Positions 1-8,486 of a stretch of 64,000 nt of DNA are shown piece after piece; the stretch's first letter is position 1, and each line of letters opens with the position of its first letter. Source of the DNA: Intestinimonas massiliensis (ex Afouda et al. 2020) (GTDB lineage: Bacteria > Bacillota > Clostridia > Oscillospirales > Oscillospiraceae); NCBI RefSeq assembly GCF_900626285.1, contig NZ_LR131148.1, positions 151,599 through 215,598 of the forward strand, read 5' to 3'. Under the pieces are notes generated by a model. The model made no database searches and was not told where the DNA came from. It was given only the letters and a program-made list of their open reading frames with translations. The position numbers were made by a program, and so were the translations under genes.

Positions 1-19
1 CTATTACAATAAATTTGGA

Positions 20-260
20 CAGGAAAGCCGGGCAGCCAGTCCGGCTTTCCCTCCATCTCGTGCCTAAGCTACAATAAGAGGAGCAACTGGCTGACCACTC
101 ACTCCTTGGGCTTGTAAGTCCGTACGAAAGACTGTCAGCCATCCTCTTGTTGTAGCGTTCGATTTCAGCAGGTTGAGCCACCGGATGCCGGGGAGTTCGC
201 GTCACCCAATAGATTGAATCGGCAACGAGAAAAGATGGATTCCGGTTGCAGATTCTTTAG
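20..260 (+). ncRNA. Candidate bridge RNA of the IS110 element
   Basis: Three nested structures precede the transposase. The first is a perfect 10-bp hairpin (22-31 with 41-50). The second is a long interrupted stem: 68-82 pairs with 142-156 over 15 bp with one G-U, and 89-95 pairs with 134-140, leaving an asymmetric internal loop (83-88 against 141) and a 38-nt apical loop. The third is a stem at 216-226 with 245-255 (one mismatch). IS110-group elements are known to express a bridge RNA from this position, whose loops pair with target and donor DNA. The assignment here rests on position and fold only. Confidence 0.5.
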
Positions 261-276
261 TATTGGAGGAATGTGG

Positions 277-1485
277 ATGAACAGCGTTGGCATCGATGTT
301 TCCAAAGGGAAAAGCATGATCGCCGTCATGCGCCCCTTCGGTGAGGTGGTGGTTTCACCCTTTGAAGTGCGACACACCGCCAATGAACTGAACGAACTGG
401 CAGGGCTGCTCAAAAGTTTGGACGGTGAGACCCGTGTGGTGATGGAATCCACGGGTAATTACCACGCGCCGGTGGCCTGGCTGCTCCACGACGCGGGACT
501 TTATGTCTCCGTAGTCAATGCAATGCTGGTGCATGACTATGGGAACAACAGTTTAAGACGAGGCAAGACTGACAAGAAGGACGCCGTGAAACTGGCCAAC
601 TACGGCCTTGACCACTGGCTCACACTACCGAAATATGTCCCGGAGGAGGACACCCGGCTCATGCTGAAGACCTGCTACCGGCAGTACCAGCAGTATTCCA
701 AAGTACGGACCATGCTGAAGAACAACCTAATCTCCCTGCTGGACACCGCTTTCCCTGATGCAAACCGCCTGTTTACCAGTCCACCCCGCGCCGATGGCAG
801 CGAGAAGTGGGTGGATTTTGTAGCCGCTTTTTGGCATTGTGAGTGTGTCTGTGGTTTGTCTAAAAAGGCCTTTACCACCCAATACCAGAAGTGGTGCAGA
901 AAGCACGGCTACAATTTTAGCGAGGATAAGGCACTGGACATATACGCCTCTGCATGTGGACACTTCGGTGTCATGCCGAAAACGGATACGGCAAAACTTT
1001 TGGTAGAACAGGCTGTTTCCCAACTCCGGGCAACTTCCGCCGCGTTAGCTGCTCTCAAGCAGGAGATGCAGTCCCTGGCCGTTTCTCTACCGGAGTATCC
1101 TGTGGTGATGGAGATGTTTGGTGTTGGCCCAACCCTCGGCCCCCAACTCATAGCTGAAATTGGCGATGTACGCCGTTTTCATTCCAAGAAAGCGCTGGTG
1201 GCCTTTGCAGGCATTGACGCCCCACCTTACCAATCTGGACAAGTGGATGTCCGTAGCCGTAACATTTCCAAGAGAGGATCTGCCTCACTGCGAAGGACGC
1301 TCTTTCTGGTGATGGGGGTCCTCCTGCAATGCGCTCCAATGGATGAGCCGGTCTACCAGTTCATGAACAAGAAACGCTCTGAAGGTAAGCCCTACCGTGT
1401 CTACATGATGGCCTCCGCCAACAAGTTCCTGCGCATCTACTACGCTTCTGTGAAAGCCTACCTGGATTCTCTGGAGCATGGCTGA
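277..1485 (+). CDS. IS110-family transposase (DEDD recombinase)
   Basis: The 402-residue protein has the two-part IS110 architecture. The N-terminal RuvC-like DEDD domain starts GIDVSKGK, followed by the Glu of MESTGNYH and the KTDKKDA acidic motif. The C-terminal Transposase_20 domain carries the FGVGPTLGPQLIAEIGD helix-hairpin-helix-like segment and the serine of KRGSASLRR, which is the catalytic nucleophile in this family. I chose ATG 277 because GGAGGA (265-270) is six bases upstream; the frame is open to 214 and also has an ATG at 271 that is too close to that ribosome site. The gene is full length and intact, so the element may be active, probably guided by the RNA upstream. Confidence 0.9.
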   Translation: MNSVGIDVSKGKSMIAVMRPFGEVVVSPFEVRHTANELNELAGLLKSLDGETRVVMESTGNYHAPVAWLLHDAGLYVSVVNAMLVHDYGNNSLRRGKTDKKDAVKLANYGLDHWLTLPKYVPEEDTRLMLKTCYRQYQQYSKVRTMLKNNLISLLDTAFPDANRLFTSPPRADGSEKWVDFVAAFWHCECVCGLSKKAFTTQYQKWCRKHGYNFSEDKALDIYASACGHFGVMPKTDTAKLLVEQAVSQLRATSAALAALKQEMQSLAVSLPEYPVVMEMFGVGPTLGPQLIAEIGDVRRFHSKKALVAFAGIDAPPYQSGQVDVRSRNISKRGSASLRRTLFLVMGVLLQCAPMDEPVYQFMNKKRSEGKPYRVYMMASANKFLRIYYASVKAYLDSLEHG

Positions 1486-1614
1486 TTTCCCAGCTCTATA
1501 CTGTCTGGCTGACCGCCATTTTTTGAAATGCACAGCGGTTTAATTTGGTGCACCCTTTTCCTTTGCTCGTTTCCTTTGAAAGTTTTACTTGACTTTTGTT
1601 AGCAGGTCTTTCGG

Positions 1615-4437
1615 TTACAGCATCCGTTTCAGATATTGTCCGGTATAGCTCTCCGGACAGGCGGCCACCTCTTCCGGGGTGCCGGTGGCCACGATGGTAC
1701 CGCCGCCCGACCCGCCCTCGGGGCCCAGGTCGATGATGTGGTCGGCGGTCTTGATGACGTCCAGGTTGTGCTCGATGACCACCACCGTATTGCCCACATC
1801 CACCAGCTTCTGGAGAACCTCGATCAGCTTGTGGACGTCGGCGGTGTGGAGGCCGGTGGTGGGCTCGTCCAGGATATAGATGGTCTTGCCAGTGGAGCGT
1901 TTGGCCAGCTCGGTGGCCAGCTTCACCCGCTGGGCCTCGCCGCCGGACAGCTCGGTGGAGGGCTGGCCCAGCTTCACATAGCTCAGGCCCACCTCGTAGA
2001 GGGTCTGGAGCTTGTTGTACAGACGGGGCAGGTGCTCGAAGAAGGGGAGGGCCTCCTCCACCGTCATGTCCAGCACCTCATAGATATTCTTGCCCTTGTA
2101 GCGGACCTCCAGGGTCTCCCGGTTGTACCGCTTGCCCTTGCACACCTCGCAGGGCACATAGATGTCGGGCAGAAAGTGCATTTCGATCTTGATGAGGCCG
2201 TCACCCTGGCAGGCCTCACACCGGCCGCCCCGGACGTTGAAGGAGAACCGGCCGGGTCCGTAGCCTCTGGCTTTGGCGTCGGGGGTGGAGGCGAACAGGT
2301 CCCGGATGTCGTTGAACAGTCCGGTGTAGGTGGCCGGGTTGGACCGGGGGGTACGGCCGATGGGGGACTGGTCGATGTCGATGACCTTGTCCAGATACTC
2401 CTCCCCCTCCAGCGCCTTGTGCTTGCCCGGGCGGGTCTTGGCCCGGTTCAGGTCGGCGGCCAGCCGCTTATAGAGGATCTCGTTCACCAGGGAGGATTTT
2501 CCACTGCCGGACACGCCGGTGACGCAGGTGAAGGTGCCCAGAGGGATGGACACGTCCACGTTCTGCAGGTTGTTTTCCGCGGCGCCCCGGACGGTGAGGA
2601 AGTGGCCGTTGCCCTTCCGCCGTTCGGTGGGCACCGGGATCTTCTTCCGGCCGGACAGGTAGTCGCCGGTGATGGAGCCGGGGGTGTTCATGATCTCCTC
2701 GGCGGTGCCGCAGGCCACCACCCGGCCGCCGTGTACTCCGGCCCCGGGGCCGATGTCCACGATATAGTCGGCCTGGCGCATGGTGTCCTCGTCGTGCTCC
2801 ACCACCAGCAGGGTGTTGCCCAGGTCCCGCAGGTGCTTCAGGGTGGCCAGCAGCTTGTCGTTGTCCCGCTGGTGCAGGCCGATGGAGGGCTCGTCCAGGA
2901 TATAGAGCACCCCCATCAGGGAGGAGCCGATCTGGGTGGCCAGCCGGATGCGCTGGCTCTCGCCGCCGGACAGGGTGGCGGCGGCCCGGCTCAGGGTCAG
3001 GTACTCCAGGCCCACGCTCTGGAGGAAGCCCAGCCGGTTCTTGATCTCCTTCAGGATCCGGTCGGCGATCAGCATCTTCTGCTCCGACAGCTCCAGATGG
3101 TCGATGAAGTTCAGGGCCTCGGTCACCGATTTCCGGCAGAAAGAATCGATGTTCAGCCCGCCTACGGTGACCGCCAGGGCCTCCTTCCGCAGCCGCTTGC
3201 CGCCGCAGTCGGGGCAGGGCTGTTCTCCCATGCAGTCCTCCAGATCCCGGCGCATGGCGTCGGACTGGGTCTCCCGGTAACGCCGCTCCAGGTTGTTGAT
3301 GATGCCCTCAAAGGGCTGCATCAGGGTGCCCTGGCCGTTGGCCCGGTCGTAGGTCAGCTTCAGCTTCTCCCCCTTGGTGCCGTAGAGAATGATGTCCATG
3401 ATCTCCTTCGGCAGGTCCTTCACCGGGGTGGTCAGCTTGAAGCCGTACTTTTTCGCCAGGGCGTCAAAGTACATCCGGGAGATGGAATCCCCCTTGATGT
3501 TGTTCCAGCCGGAGGCGGTGATGGCCCCCTCCAGAATGGACAGCTCCTTGTTGGGGATGATGAGGTCGGGGTCCACCTTCAGCTGGGAGCCCAGGCCGGT
3601 ACAGGTAGGGCAGGCGCCGAAGGGGTTGTTGAAGGAGAACATCCGGGGCGACAGCTCCTCGATGGAGATGCCGCAGTCCTCGCAGGCGTAGTTCTGGGAG
3701 AACAGGATGTCCCGGTCCTCTCCCACGATGTTGATGACCACCAGGCCGCCCGCCAGGTTGGAGGCCACCTCCACGCTGTCGGTGAGCCGGCGGGCAATGT
3801 CCGGCCGTATGACCAGACGGTCCACCACGATCTCGATGTTGTGCTTCTTGTTCTTGTCCAGCTCGATGGTCTCGGTCAGGTCGTACAGGGACCCGTCCAC
3901 CCGCACCCGGACGTAGCCCGACTTCCGGGCGTCCTCGAAGATTTTCTGATGGGTGCCCTTCTTGCCCCGCACCACCGGAGCCATCACCTGGATGCGGGTG
4001 GCCTCCGGGAGGGCAAGGACCTGGTCGATGATCTGGTCGATGGTCTGCTGTTTGATCTCCTTGCCGCACTTGGGGCAGTGGGGGGTGCCCACCCGGGCCC
4101 ACAGCAGCCGGAGGTAGTCGTAGATCTCGGTGACGGTGCCCACGGTGGACCGGGGGTTTTTGGAGGTGGTCTTCTGGTCGATGGAGATGGCGGGGGAGAG
4201 ACCATCGATGTAATCCACGTCGGGTTTTTCCATCTGCCCCAGAAACATACGGGCGTAGGAGGACAGGGACTCCACATACCGGCGCTGTCCCTCGGCGTAG
4301 ATGGTGTCAAAGGCCAGGGAGGACTTGCCGCTGCCGGACAGGCCGGTGAGCACCACCAGCTTGTCCCGGGGAATATCCACGTCGATATTCTTCAGATTGT
4401 TGGCGCGGGCGCCTTTGACGGAAATATGGTCAAGCAT
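1615..4437 (-). CDS. uvrA: UvrABC system protein A
   Basis: This 940-residue dimeric ABC ATPase recognises damage in nucleotide excision repair, loads UvrB and then leaves. Two ABC modules are visible: Walker A GLSGSGKSS at residues 32-40 and GVSGSGKSS near 636-644, with the signatures LSGGESQRIRLA and LSGGEAQRVKLA. Zinc-binding cysteines are present (CPKCGKEI; CEACQGDG with CEVCKGKRY). Length is normal for the family. AAGGAG precedes ATG 4437. It follows an aldo/keto reductase gene by 23 bp and is probably co-transcribed with it. uvrB lies upstream on the same strand, separated by that reductase and an inserted repeat. An IS110 element abuts its stop codon, and no terminator hairpin remains there. 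Confidence 0.97.
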   Translation of the reverse strand: MLDHISVKGARANNLKNIDVDIPRDKLVVLTGLSGSGKSSLAFDTIYAEGQRRYVESLSSYARMFLGQMEKPDVDYIDGLSPAISIDQKTTSKNPRSTVGTVTEIYDYLRLLWARVGTPHCPKCGKEIKQQTIDQIIDQVLALPEATRIQVMAPVVRGKKGTHQKIFEDARKSGYVRVRVDGSLYDLTETIELDKNKKHNIEIVVDRLVIRPDIARRLTDSVEVASNLAGGLVVINIVGEDRDILFSQNYACEDCGISIEELSPRMFSFNNPFGACPTCTGLGSQLKVDPDLIIPNKELSILEGAITASGWNNIKGDSISRMYFDALAKKYGFKLTTPVKDLPKEIMDIILYGTKGEKLKLTYDRANGQGTLMQPFEGIINNLERRYRETQSDAMRRDLEDCMGEQPCPDCGGKRLRKEALAVTVGGLNIDSFCRKSVTEALNFIDHLELSEQKMLIADRILKEIKNRLGFLQSVGLEYLTLSRAAATLSGGESQRIRLATQIGSSLMGVLYILDEPSIGLHQRDNDKLLATLKHLRDLGNTLLVVEHDEDTMRQADYIVDIGPGAGVHGGRVVACGTAEEIMNTPGSITGDYLSGRKKIPVPTERRKGNGHFLTVRGAAENNLQNVDVSIPLGTFTCVTGVSGSGKSSLVNEILYKRLAADLNRAKTRPGKHKALEGEEYLDKVIDIDQSPIGRTPRSNPATYTGLFNDIRDLFASTPDAKARGYGPGRFSFNVRGGRCEACQGDGLIKIEMHFLPDIYVPCEVCKGKRYNRETLEVRYKGKNIYEVLDMTVEEALPFFEHLPRLYNKLQTLYEVGLSYVKLGQPSTELSGGEAQRVKLATELAKRSTGKTIYILDEPTTGLHTADVHKLIEVLQKLVDVGNTVVVIEHNLDVIKTADHIIDLGPEGGSGGGTIVATGTPEEVAACPESYTGQYLKRML

Positions 4438-4460
4438 AACTGAGGAACTCCTTTAAGCGA

Positions 4461-5477
4461 TCAATAGCCGAACAGCTTTGCCACGTCGGCCAGCATATCC
4501 CGGATGGGCAGGTTGTAGGGGCACCGCTTCTCGCAGGCGCCGCACTGGACGCAGGACCCGGCGTGATACTGCAGGGCCTTGTACCGGGCCTCGGCCCAGT
4601 CGGTGAGGCCGTACTTGCGGGCGTAGTTGGCCATGAGAAAGTTCTGGGGGATGTCGATGCCGGTGGAACAGGGGGCGCAGTAGCCGCACCGGCGGCAGAA
4701 CTGGGTGCCCAGAGCCTTGCGGACAGCGGCGCACTGCTCCAGCTCCTCCTGGGTCAGGGGGCTGGACAGATCCACCGCGGCGTTGCGGTCCACCTCCTCG
4801 GGGGAGCCCATGCCGGGAATGGCAATGTCGATGACGCCGGAGGCGGCGATGTACCGCAGGGCCAGCTTCCAGTCGTCCAGGTTGCCGCCGGCCATGGGCT
4901 TCATGGCGATGGTGGCGATGCCCTTTTCCCGGGCCAGGGTCAGGGTCTCCTTGCCCTGGTCCTCCACGATGTTGAAGGGGAACATGACGGTCTCGATCTT
5001 GTCGGCGTACTGCTCCACCAGGATCTTCATGGCGTCGGCACTGTGGCAGGTGACGCCGATATGGCCGATCTTTCCGGCGGCCTTGGCCTCTTCCAGAGCG
5101 GCGTAGGCGCCTTCCGGGCTGAATACCTTCTCGATGTCCTTCTCCAGCACATTATGGAGCTGGTAGATGTCGATATAGTCGGTGCGGAGATTGTGGAGAC
5201 TGGTCTCCACGTCCTTGGCCATGGCGGCCTTGTCCCGGGCCATGGACTTGGTGGCCAGGATGAACTTGTCCCGGCGGCCCTCCAGGGCGGCCCCCAGGTA
5301 CTCCTCGGACACGGTGTAGCCCCGGGCGGTGTCGATATAGTTGATGCCGTACTCCTCCAGCTTGTCCACCACGGCCTTGGTATTGGCGGCGTCGGCGCGC
5401 TGGATGGGGATACCGCCGAAGGAGATCACGGCGGCCTTGAGACCAGTTTTACCCAAAGTGACGTAATTCATGTTCAA
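4461..5477 (-). CDS. Aldo/keto reductase with C-terminal 4Fe-4S domain
   Basis: The 338-residue protein begins with an aldo/keto reductase TIM barrel. Candidate tetrad residues are the Asp of NYIDTARGYT, the nearby Tyr, the Lys of LATKS and the His of VTCHSAD. The C-terminal third adds a ferredoxin-like module with two cysteine clusters, CRRCGYCAPC (about residues 257-266) and CVQCGACEKRCP (about 308-320). This fusion is common in anaerobes, where the substrate is usually unknown. A role in NAD(P)H- or ferredoxin-linked carbonyl reduction is inferred. GCGAGG precedes ATG 5477. The gene is upstream of uvrA on the same strand with a 23-bp gap, suggesting an operon. Confidence 0.9.
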   Translation of the reverse strand: MNMNYVTLGKTGLKAAVISFGGIPIQRADAANTKAVVDKLEEYGINYIDTARGYTVSEEYLGAALEGRRDKFILATKSMARDKAAMAKDVETSLHNLRTDYIDIYQLHNVLEKDIEKVFSPEGAYAALEEAKAAGKIGHIGVTCHSADAMKILVEQYADKIETVMFPFNIVEDQGKETLTLAREKGIATIAMKPMAGGNLDDWKLALRYIAASGVIDIAIPGMGSPEEVDRNAAVDLSSPLTQEELEQCAAVRKALGTQFCRRCGYCAPCSTGIDIPQNFLMANYARKYGLTDWAEARYKALQYHAGSCVQCGACEKRCPYNLPIRDMLADVAKLFGY

Positions 5478-5536
5478 AACCTCGCTTTAACTAGGGTGTG
5501 ATCCGAAATCAAACATAATAATAATGGCTTAATTTT

Positions 5537-5613
5537 GTCCCCGCAGCTCGATGATGCGGTCCCGCAGGACAGCGGCATACTCGAACTCCAGCCGCTTGCT
5601 GGCCTCCCGCATT
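5537..5613 (-). repeat. Second copy of the uvrB 3' end
   Basis: These 77 bp repeat the end of uvrB (5776-5852) at 239 bp distance, with about 8 mismatches. Read on the minus strand they encode the same final peptide, from REASKRLEFEY to IIELRGQ, then one Asn and a TAA stop (5529-5531). Nearly all differences are synonymous, including a Ser codon change from TCC to AGC. It is probably the original chromosomal end of uvrB, displaced by the 157-bp element between the copies. It has no start codon of its own and is not a gene. Confidence 0.9.
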
Positions 5614-5770
5614 GTCCCACACGGCAGAAGCCGTGTGGGAGCCCTGAATAGATTTTACATGCTCGGGCCAAGTGAATTGGCCCTGCGCCAAGGTTTTGCC
5701 TGCGGCAAAACGCTTGTACGGCGCAAGCGCCGCCCCGCCGGTGGCGGGGCCCCGAAAGAAATGCGGGAGG
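5614..5770 (-). repeat. Five-hairpin gene-end element, uvrB copy
   Basis: This non-coding element of 157 bp lies between the uvrB stop and a duplicated uvrB tail. Read on the minus strand, it starts with a 16-nt segment (5755-5770) that is the exact reverse complement of uvrB 5842-5857. Five hairpins follow: GCCCCGCC/GGCGGGGC, GGCGC/GCGCC, then GTACAAGCG, GTTTTGCC/GGCAAAAC, GGGCCAA-TTCAC-TTGGCCC, and TCCCACACGGC/GCCGTGTGGGA (5615-5625 with 5630-5640). The same order of hairpins, with different paired bases, occurs after comF. Mobility is inferred from the two parallel insertions. Confidence 0.75.
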
Positions 5771-7729
5771 CTATTGTCCTCGCAGTTCGATGATGCGGTC
5801 CCGCAGGACGGCGGCGTACTCGAACTCCAGCCGTTTGGACGCCTCCCGCATTTCTTTCTCCAGCTTGGCGATGGCGGCCTCCTTCTCCTTCTTGGAAAGG
5901 GCCTTTTTGGAGTGGGGCAGCTCCTCCTTCTCCTCGGACAGGTCGATGACGTCCCGGACCGACTTGATGATGGTCTTGGGCACGATGCCGTGTTCCTTGT
6001 TGAAGGCGTCCTGCTTGGCCCGGCGGCGTTCGGTCTCGTCGATGGCCCGGCGCATGGAGGGAGTGATAGTGTCGGCGTACATGATGACCAGGCCGTCGGC
6101 GTTGCGGGCCGCCCGGCCGATGGTCTGGATGAGGGAGGTCTCGGAGCGGAGGAAGCCCTCCTTGTCGGCGTCCAGGATGGCCACCAGAGAGACCTCCGGC
6201 AGGTCCAGGCCCTCACGCAGCAGGTTGATGCCCACCAGCACGTCGAAGGTGCCCAGCCGCAGGTCCCGGATGATCTCCATCCGCTCGATGGTGTCGATAT
6301 CGTGGTGCATATACCGCACCTTGATGCCCGTGTTGGTGAGGTAGGCCGTCAGGTCCTCCGCCATCTTCTTGGTGAGGGTGGTGACCAGCACCCTCTCTTT
6401 CCGGGCGGTACGCTCGTTGATCTCCCCGATGAGGTCGTCGATCTGGCCCTCCACCGGCCGCACCTCGATCCTGGGGTCCAGCAGGCCGGTGGGGCGGATG
6501 ACCTGCTCCACGATCTGGCCGGACCGCTCCCGCTCGTACTCGCCGGGGGTGGCGGACACGTACACCACCTGGTTGAGCCGCTTCTGGAACTCCTCAAATT
6601 TCAGAGGCCGGTTGTCAAAGGCGCAGGGGAGGCGGAAGCCGTAGTCCACCAGAGAGGTCTTTCTGGCCCGGTCGCCGTTGTACATGGCCCGCACCTGGGG
6701 GAGGGTCACGTGGCTCTCGTCGATGAACATGACAAAGTCCTTGGGAAAATAGTCCAGCAGGGTGTGGGGGGGCGACCCGGCGGGCCGGCCCTCAATCACC
6801 CGGGAATAGTTCTCGATGCCAGTGCAGTAGCCCAGCTCCTGCATCATCTCTACGTCGTACATGGTGCGCTGCTTGATTCGCTGGGCTTCGATGAGCTTGT
6901 TTTCCTTCTCAAAGAAGGCTACCCGCTCCTCCAGCTCCTTGTAGATCTCCTGGATGGCGGCGTCCATCTTCTCCTTGGGCGTGACGTAGTGGGTGGCGGG
7001 CCAGATGGGGATGGTGGTCAGCCGCCGGATGGGGGCGCCGGTGACCACGTTGATCTCGCTGATCCGGTCGATCTCGTCCCCGAAGAACTCCACCCGGATG
7101 GCGGAATCCTTCCAGTAGGCGGGGAAGATCTCCACCGTGTCCCCCCGGACCCGGAACATGTTGCGCTCAAAGGCGATGTCGTTGCGCTCGTAGCGGATGT
7201 CCACCAGCTTTTTCAGCAAAGTGTCCCGCTCCATGGTGGCCCCCACCCGGAGGGAGACCATCATTTTGGCAAAGTCCTCCGGCTCGCCCAGGCCGTAGAT
7301 GCAGGACACGGAGGACACCACGATCACGTCCCGCCGCTCCATCAGGGAGGCGGTGGCCGCCAGCCGCAGCCGGTCGATCTCCTCGTTCACCGCGGAATCC
7401 TTCTCGATGAAGGTGTCGGTGTGGGGGATATAGGCCTCGGGCTGGTAGTAGTCGTAGTAGGACACGAAGTATTCCACCGCGTTGTGGGGGAAAAACTCCT
7501 TGAACTCGGCGCACAGCTGGGCGGCCAGGGTCTTGTTGTGGGCCAGCACCAGGGTGGGCCGCTGCACCGCCTCGATGACCTTGGCCATGGTGAAGGTCTT
7601 GCCCGAGCCGGTGACGCCCAGCAGGGTCTGCTCGTCCAGGCCGTTCTCAATGCCTGCCGCCAGGGCGGCGATGGCCGACCGCTGGTCGCCCGCCGGCTGA
7701 TAATCGCTGACTACTTCAAATTTCGGCAT
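5771..7729 (-). CDS. uvrB: UvrABC system protein B
   Basis: UvrB is the helicase-like core of nucleotide excision repair. It receives damage from UvrA and recruits UvrC for incision. The 652-residue protein shows Walker A GVTGSGKTFTMA (residues 38-49), the DESH Walker B box near residue 335 and the C-terminal UVR coiled coil that binds UvrC. The terminal stretch (5776-5852) is duplicated downstream at 5537-5613, and a five-hairpin element follows directly after the TAG stop. The protein keeps its normal end despite the insertion. It lies 57 bp downstream of the radC stop and is read leftward with radC and pyrE. Confidence 0.97.
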   Translation of the reverse strand: MPKFEVVSDYQPAGDQRSAIAALAAGIENGLDEQTLLGVTGSGKTFTMAKVIEAVQRPTLVLAHNKTLAAQLCAEFKEFFPHNAVEYFVSYYDYYQPEAYIPHTDTFIEKDSAVNEEIDRLRLAATASLMERRDVIVVSSVSCIYGLGEPEDFAKMMVSLRVGATMERDTLLKKLVDIRYERNDIAFERNMFRVRGDTVEIFPAYWKDSAIRVEFFGDEIDRISEINVVTGAPIRRLTTIPIWPATHYVTPKEKMDAAIQEIYKELEERVAFFEKENKLIEAQRIKQRTMYDVEMMQELGYCTGIENYSRVIEGRPAGSPPHTLLDYFPKDFVMFIDESHVTLPQVRAMYNGDRARKTSLVDYGFRLPCAFDNRPLKFEEFQKRLNQVVYVSATPGEYERERSGQIVEQVIRPTGLLDPRIEVRPVEGQIDDLIGEINERTARKERVLVTTLTKKMAEDLTAYLTNTGIKVRYMHHDIDTIERMEIIRDLRLGTFDVLVGINLLREGLDLPEVSLVAILDADKEGFLRSETSLIQTIGRAARNADGLVIMYADTITPSMRRAIDETERRRAKQDAFNKEHGIVPKTIIKSVRDVIDLSEEKEELPHSKKALSKKEKEAAIAKLEKEMREASKRLEFEYAAVLRDRIIELRGQ

Positions 7730-7786
7730 ACCGTCACCTCGCCTGCCTATTGTACCAAAACAAATGTTCTATTGCAACCGTGGATT

Positions 7787-8461
7787 TCAGGGGCGGTAAA
7801 ATCCGCTGTCCCGGAGGGACACCATGTCGTCGTCCACGAAGATCAGGTGGTCCGTCAGGTCGATCCCCAGAGTGCTGAGAATGGGGGCCAGACTGTTGGT
7901 GGTGGCCACGTCCTCGTCGGAGGGCAGGGCAATGCCCGACACATGGTTGTGGGCCAGCACCACCGCCGAGGCGTTGAGGGACAGGGCGGCCTCGGCGATG
8001 AGCCGGGTGGTGATGGACACCGCGTTCACGTTGCCCTCCCCCAGCCGCCGGATACCCAGCACCTTGTGCTTGCCGTCCAGGCAGAGCAGGCACAGCATCT
8101 CGTTCCGGGCCCCGAAGAAGTAGGGCCGCAGCAGGGCATAATAGTCCCGGGCATTCCTTGCGATACCGTCCACCTGGGTGCGAACGGTGAGATAACGGCC
8201 GGAAAACTCCTTCACCGCCTTGAACAGGACGGCGGCGTGCTCTCCCACGCCCTTCACCTTCTGCAGCTCCTCCGGCGTGGCGTCCAGTACCCCGGCCAGG
8301 GAGCCGAAATGATCCATCAGCTCGTGGGCCAGGGGGTTGGTGTCGCTGCGGGGGTTGGCGTAGAAGAGCAGCAGCTCCAGCAGCTTGTGGTCGGGGAAGG
8401 AGTCCGGCCGGGCCAGAAATTCAGTTTTCAGCCGCTGACGGTGGCCGTCGTGGGTGCCCAT
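7787..8461 (-). CDS. radC: RadC-family JAB-domain protein
   Basis: The 224-residue protein has an N-terminal helix-hairpin-helix region (KVKGVGEHAAVLFKAV) and a C-terminal JAB/MPN metalloprotease-like fold with the His-x-His...Ser...Asp zinc motif, seen here as AHNHVSG-ALPSDED. Most relatives have HNHPSG; the proline is Val in this copy. The older link with DNA repair is doubtful and the biochemical role of RadC is unsettled. I place the start at ATG 8461 because AAGGAGG lies eight bases upstream; an ATG at 8482 lacks such a site. It follows pyrE by 25 bp and is likely in the same transcript. Confidence 0.9.
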   Translation of the reverse strand: MGTHDGHRQRLKTEFLARPDSFPDHKLLELLLFYANPRSDTNPLAHELMDHFGSLAGVLDATPEELQKVKGVGEHAAVLFKAVKEFSGRYLTVRTQVDGIARNARDYYALLRPYFFGARNEMLCLLCLDGKHKVLGIRRLGEGNVNAVSITTRLIAEAALSLNASAVVLAHNHVSGIALPSDEDVATTNSLAPILSTLGIDLTDHLIFVDDDMVSLRDSGFYRP

Positions 8462-8486
8462 GGCCGGACCCTCCTTTCTCACAAGA

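Larger units (their letters stand above)
1..1600 (+). mobile_element. IS110-family insertion sequence, limits approximate
   Basis: This unit holds one DEDD-type transposase preceded by about 275 bp of strongly structured non-coding DNA. It lies directly downstream of the uvrA stop codon (1615) and faces uvrA tail to tail. No terminal inverted repeats are visible, which is normal for IS110 relatives, so the ends cannot be set. The left end may lie before base 1, and the right end lies somewhere between the transposase stop (1485) and 1614. The arrangement (ncRNA upstream, transposase downstream) matches the IS110 subgroup rather than the IS1111 subgroup. Confidence 0.6.

Noticed and set aside
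1636..4443. A 935-codon open frame opposite uvrA, and similar long frames opposite uvrB, tctA, transketolase, the fab genes, accC and glpK
   Set aside because: GC-rich genes leave the opposite strand open. The predicted proteins are low-complexity (His/Gly/Val/Leu/Gln rich), lack ribosome sites, and lie against well-conserved genes.
5537..5613. The uvrB and comF tail repeats as ordinary target-site duplications
   Set aside because: They are 69-77 bp long, far longer than usual target duplications, and the copies differ by mostly synonymous changes rather than being identical.
5509..6216. A 235-codon leftward frame through the uvrB end element
   Set aside because: It is out of frame with uvrB over most of its length, has repetitive Ser/Pro/Arg composition and simply reads through the non-coding repeat.
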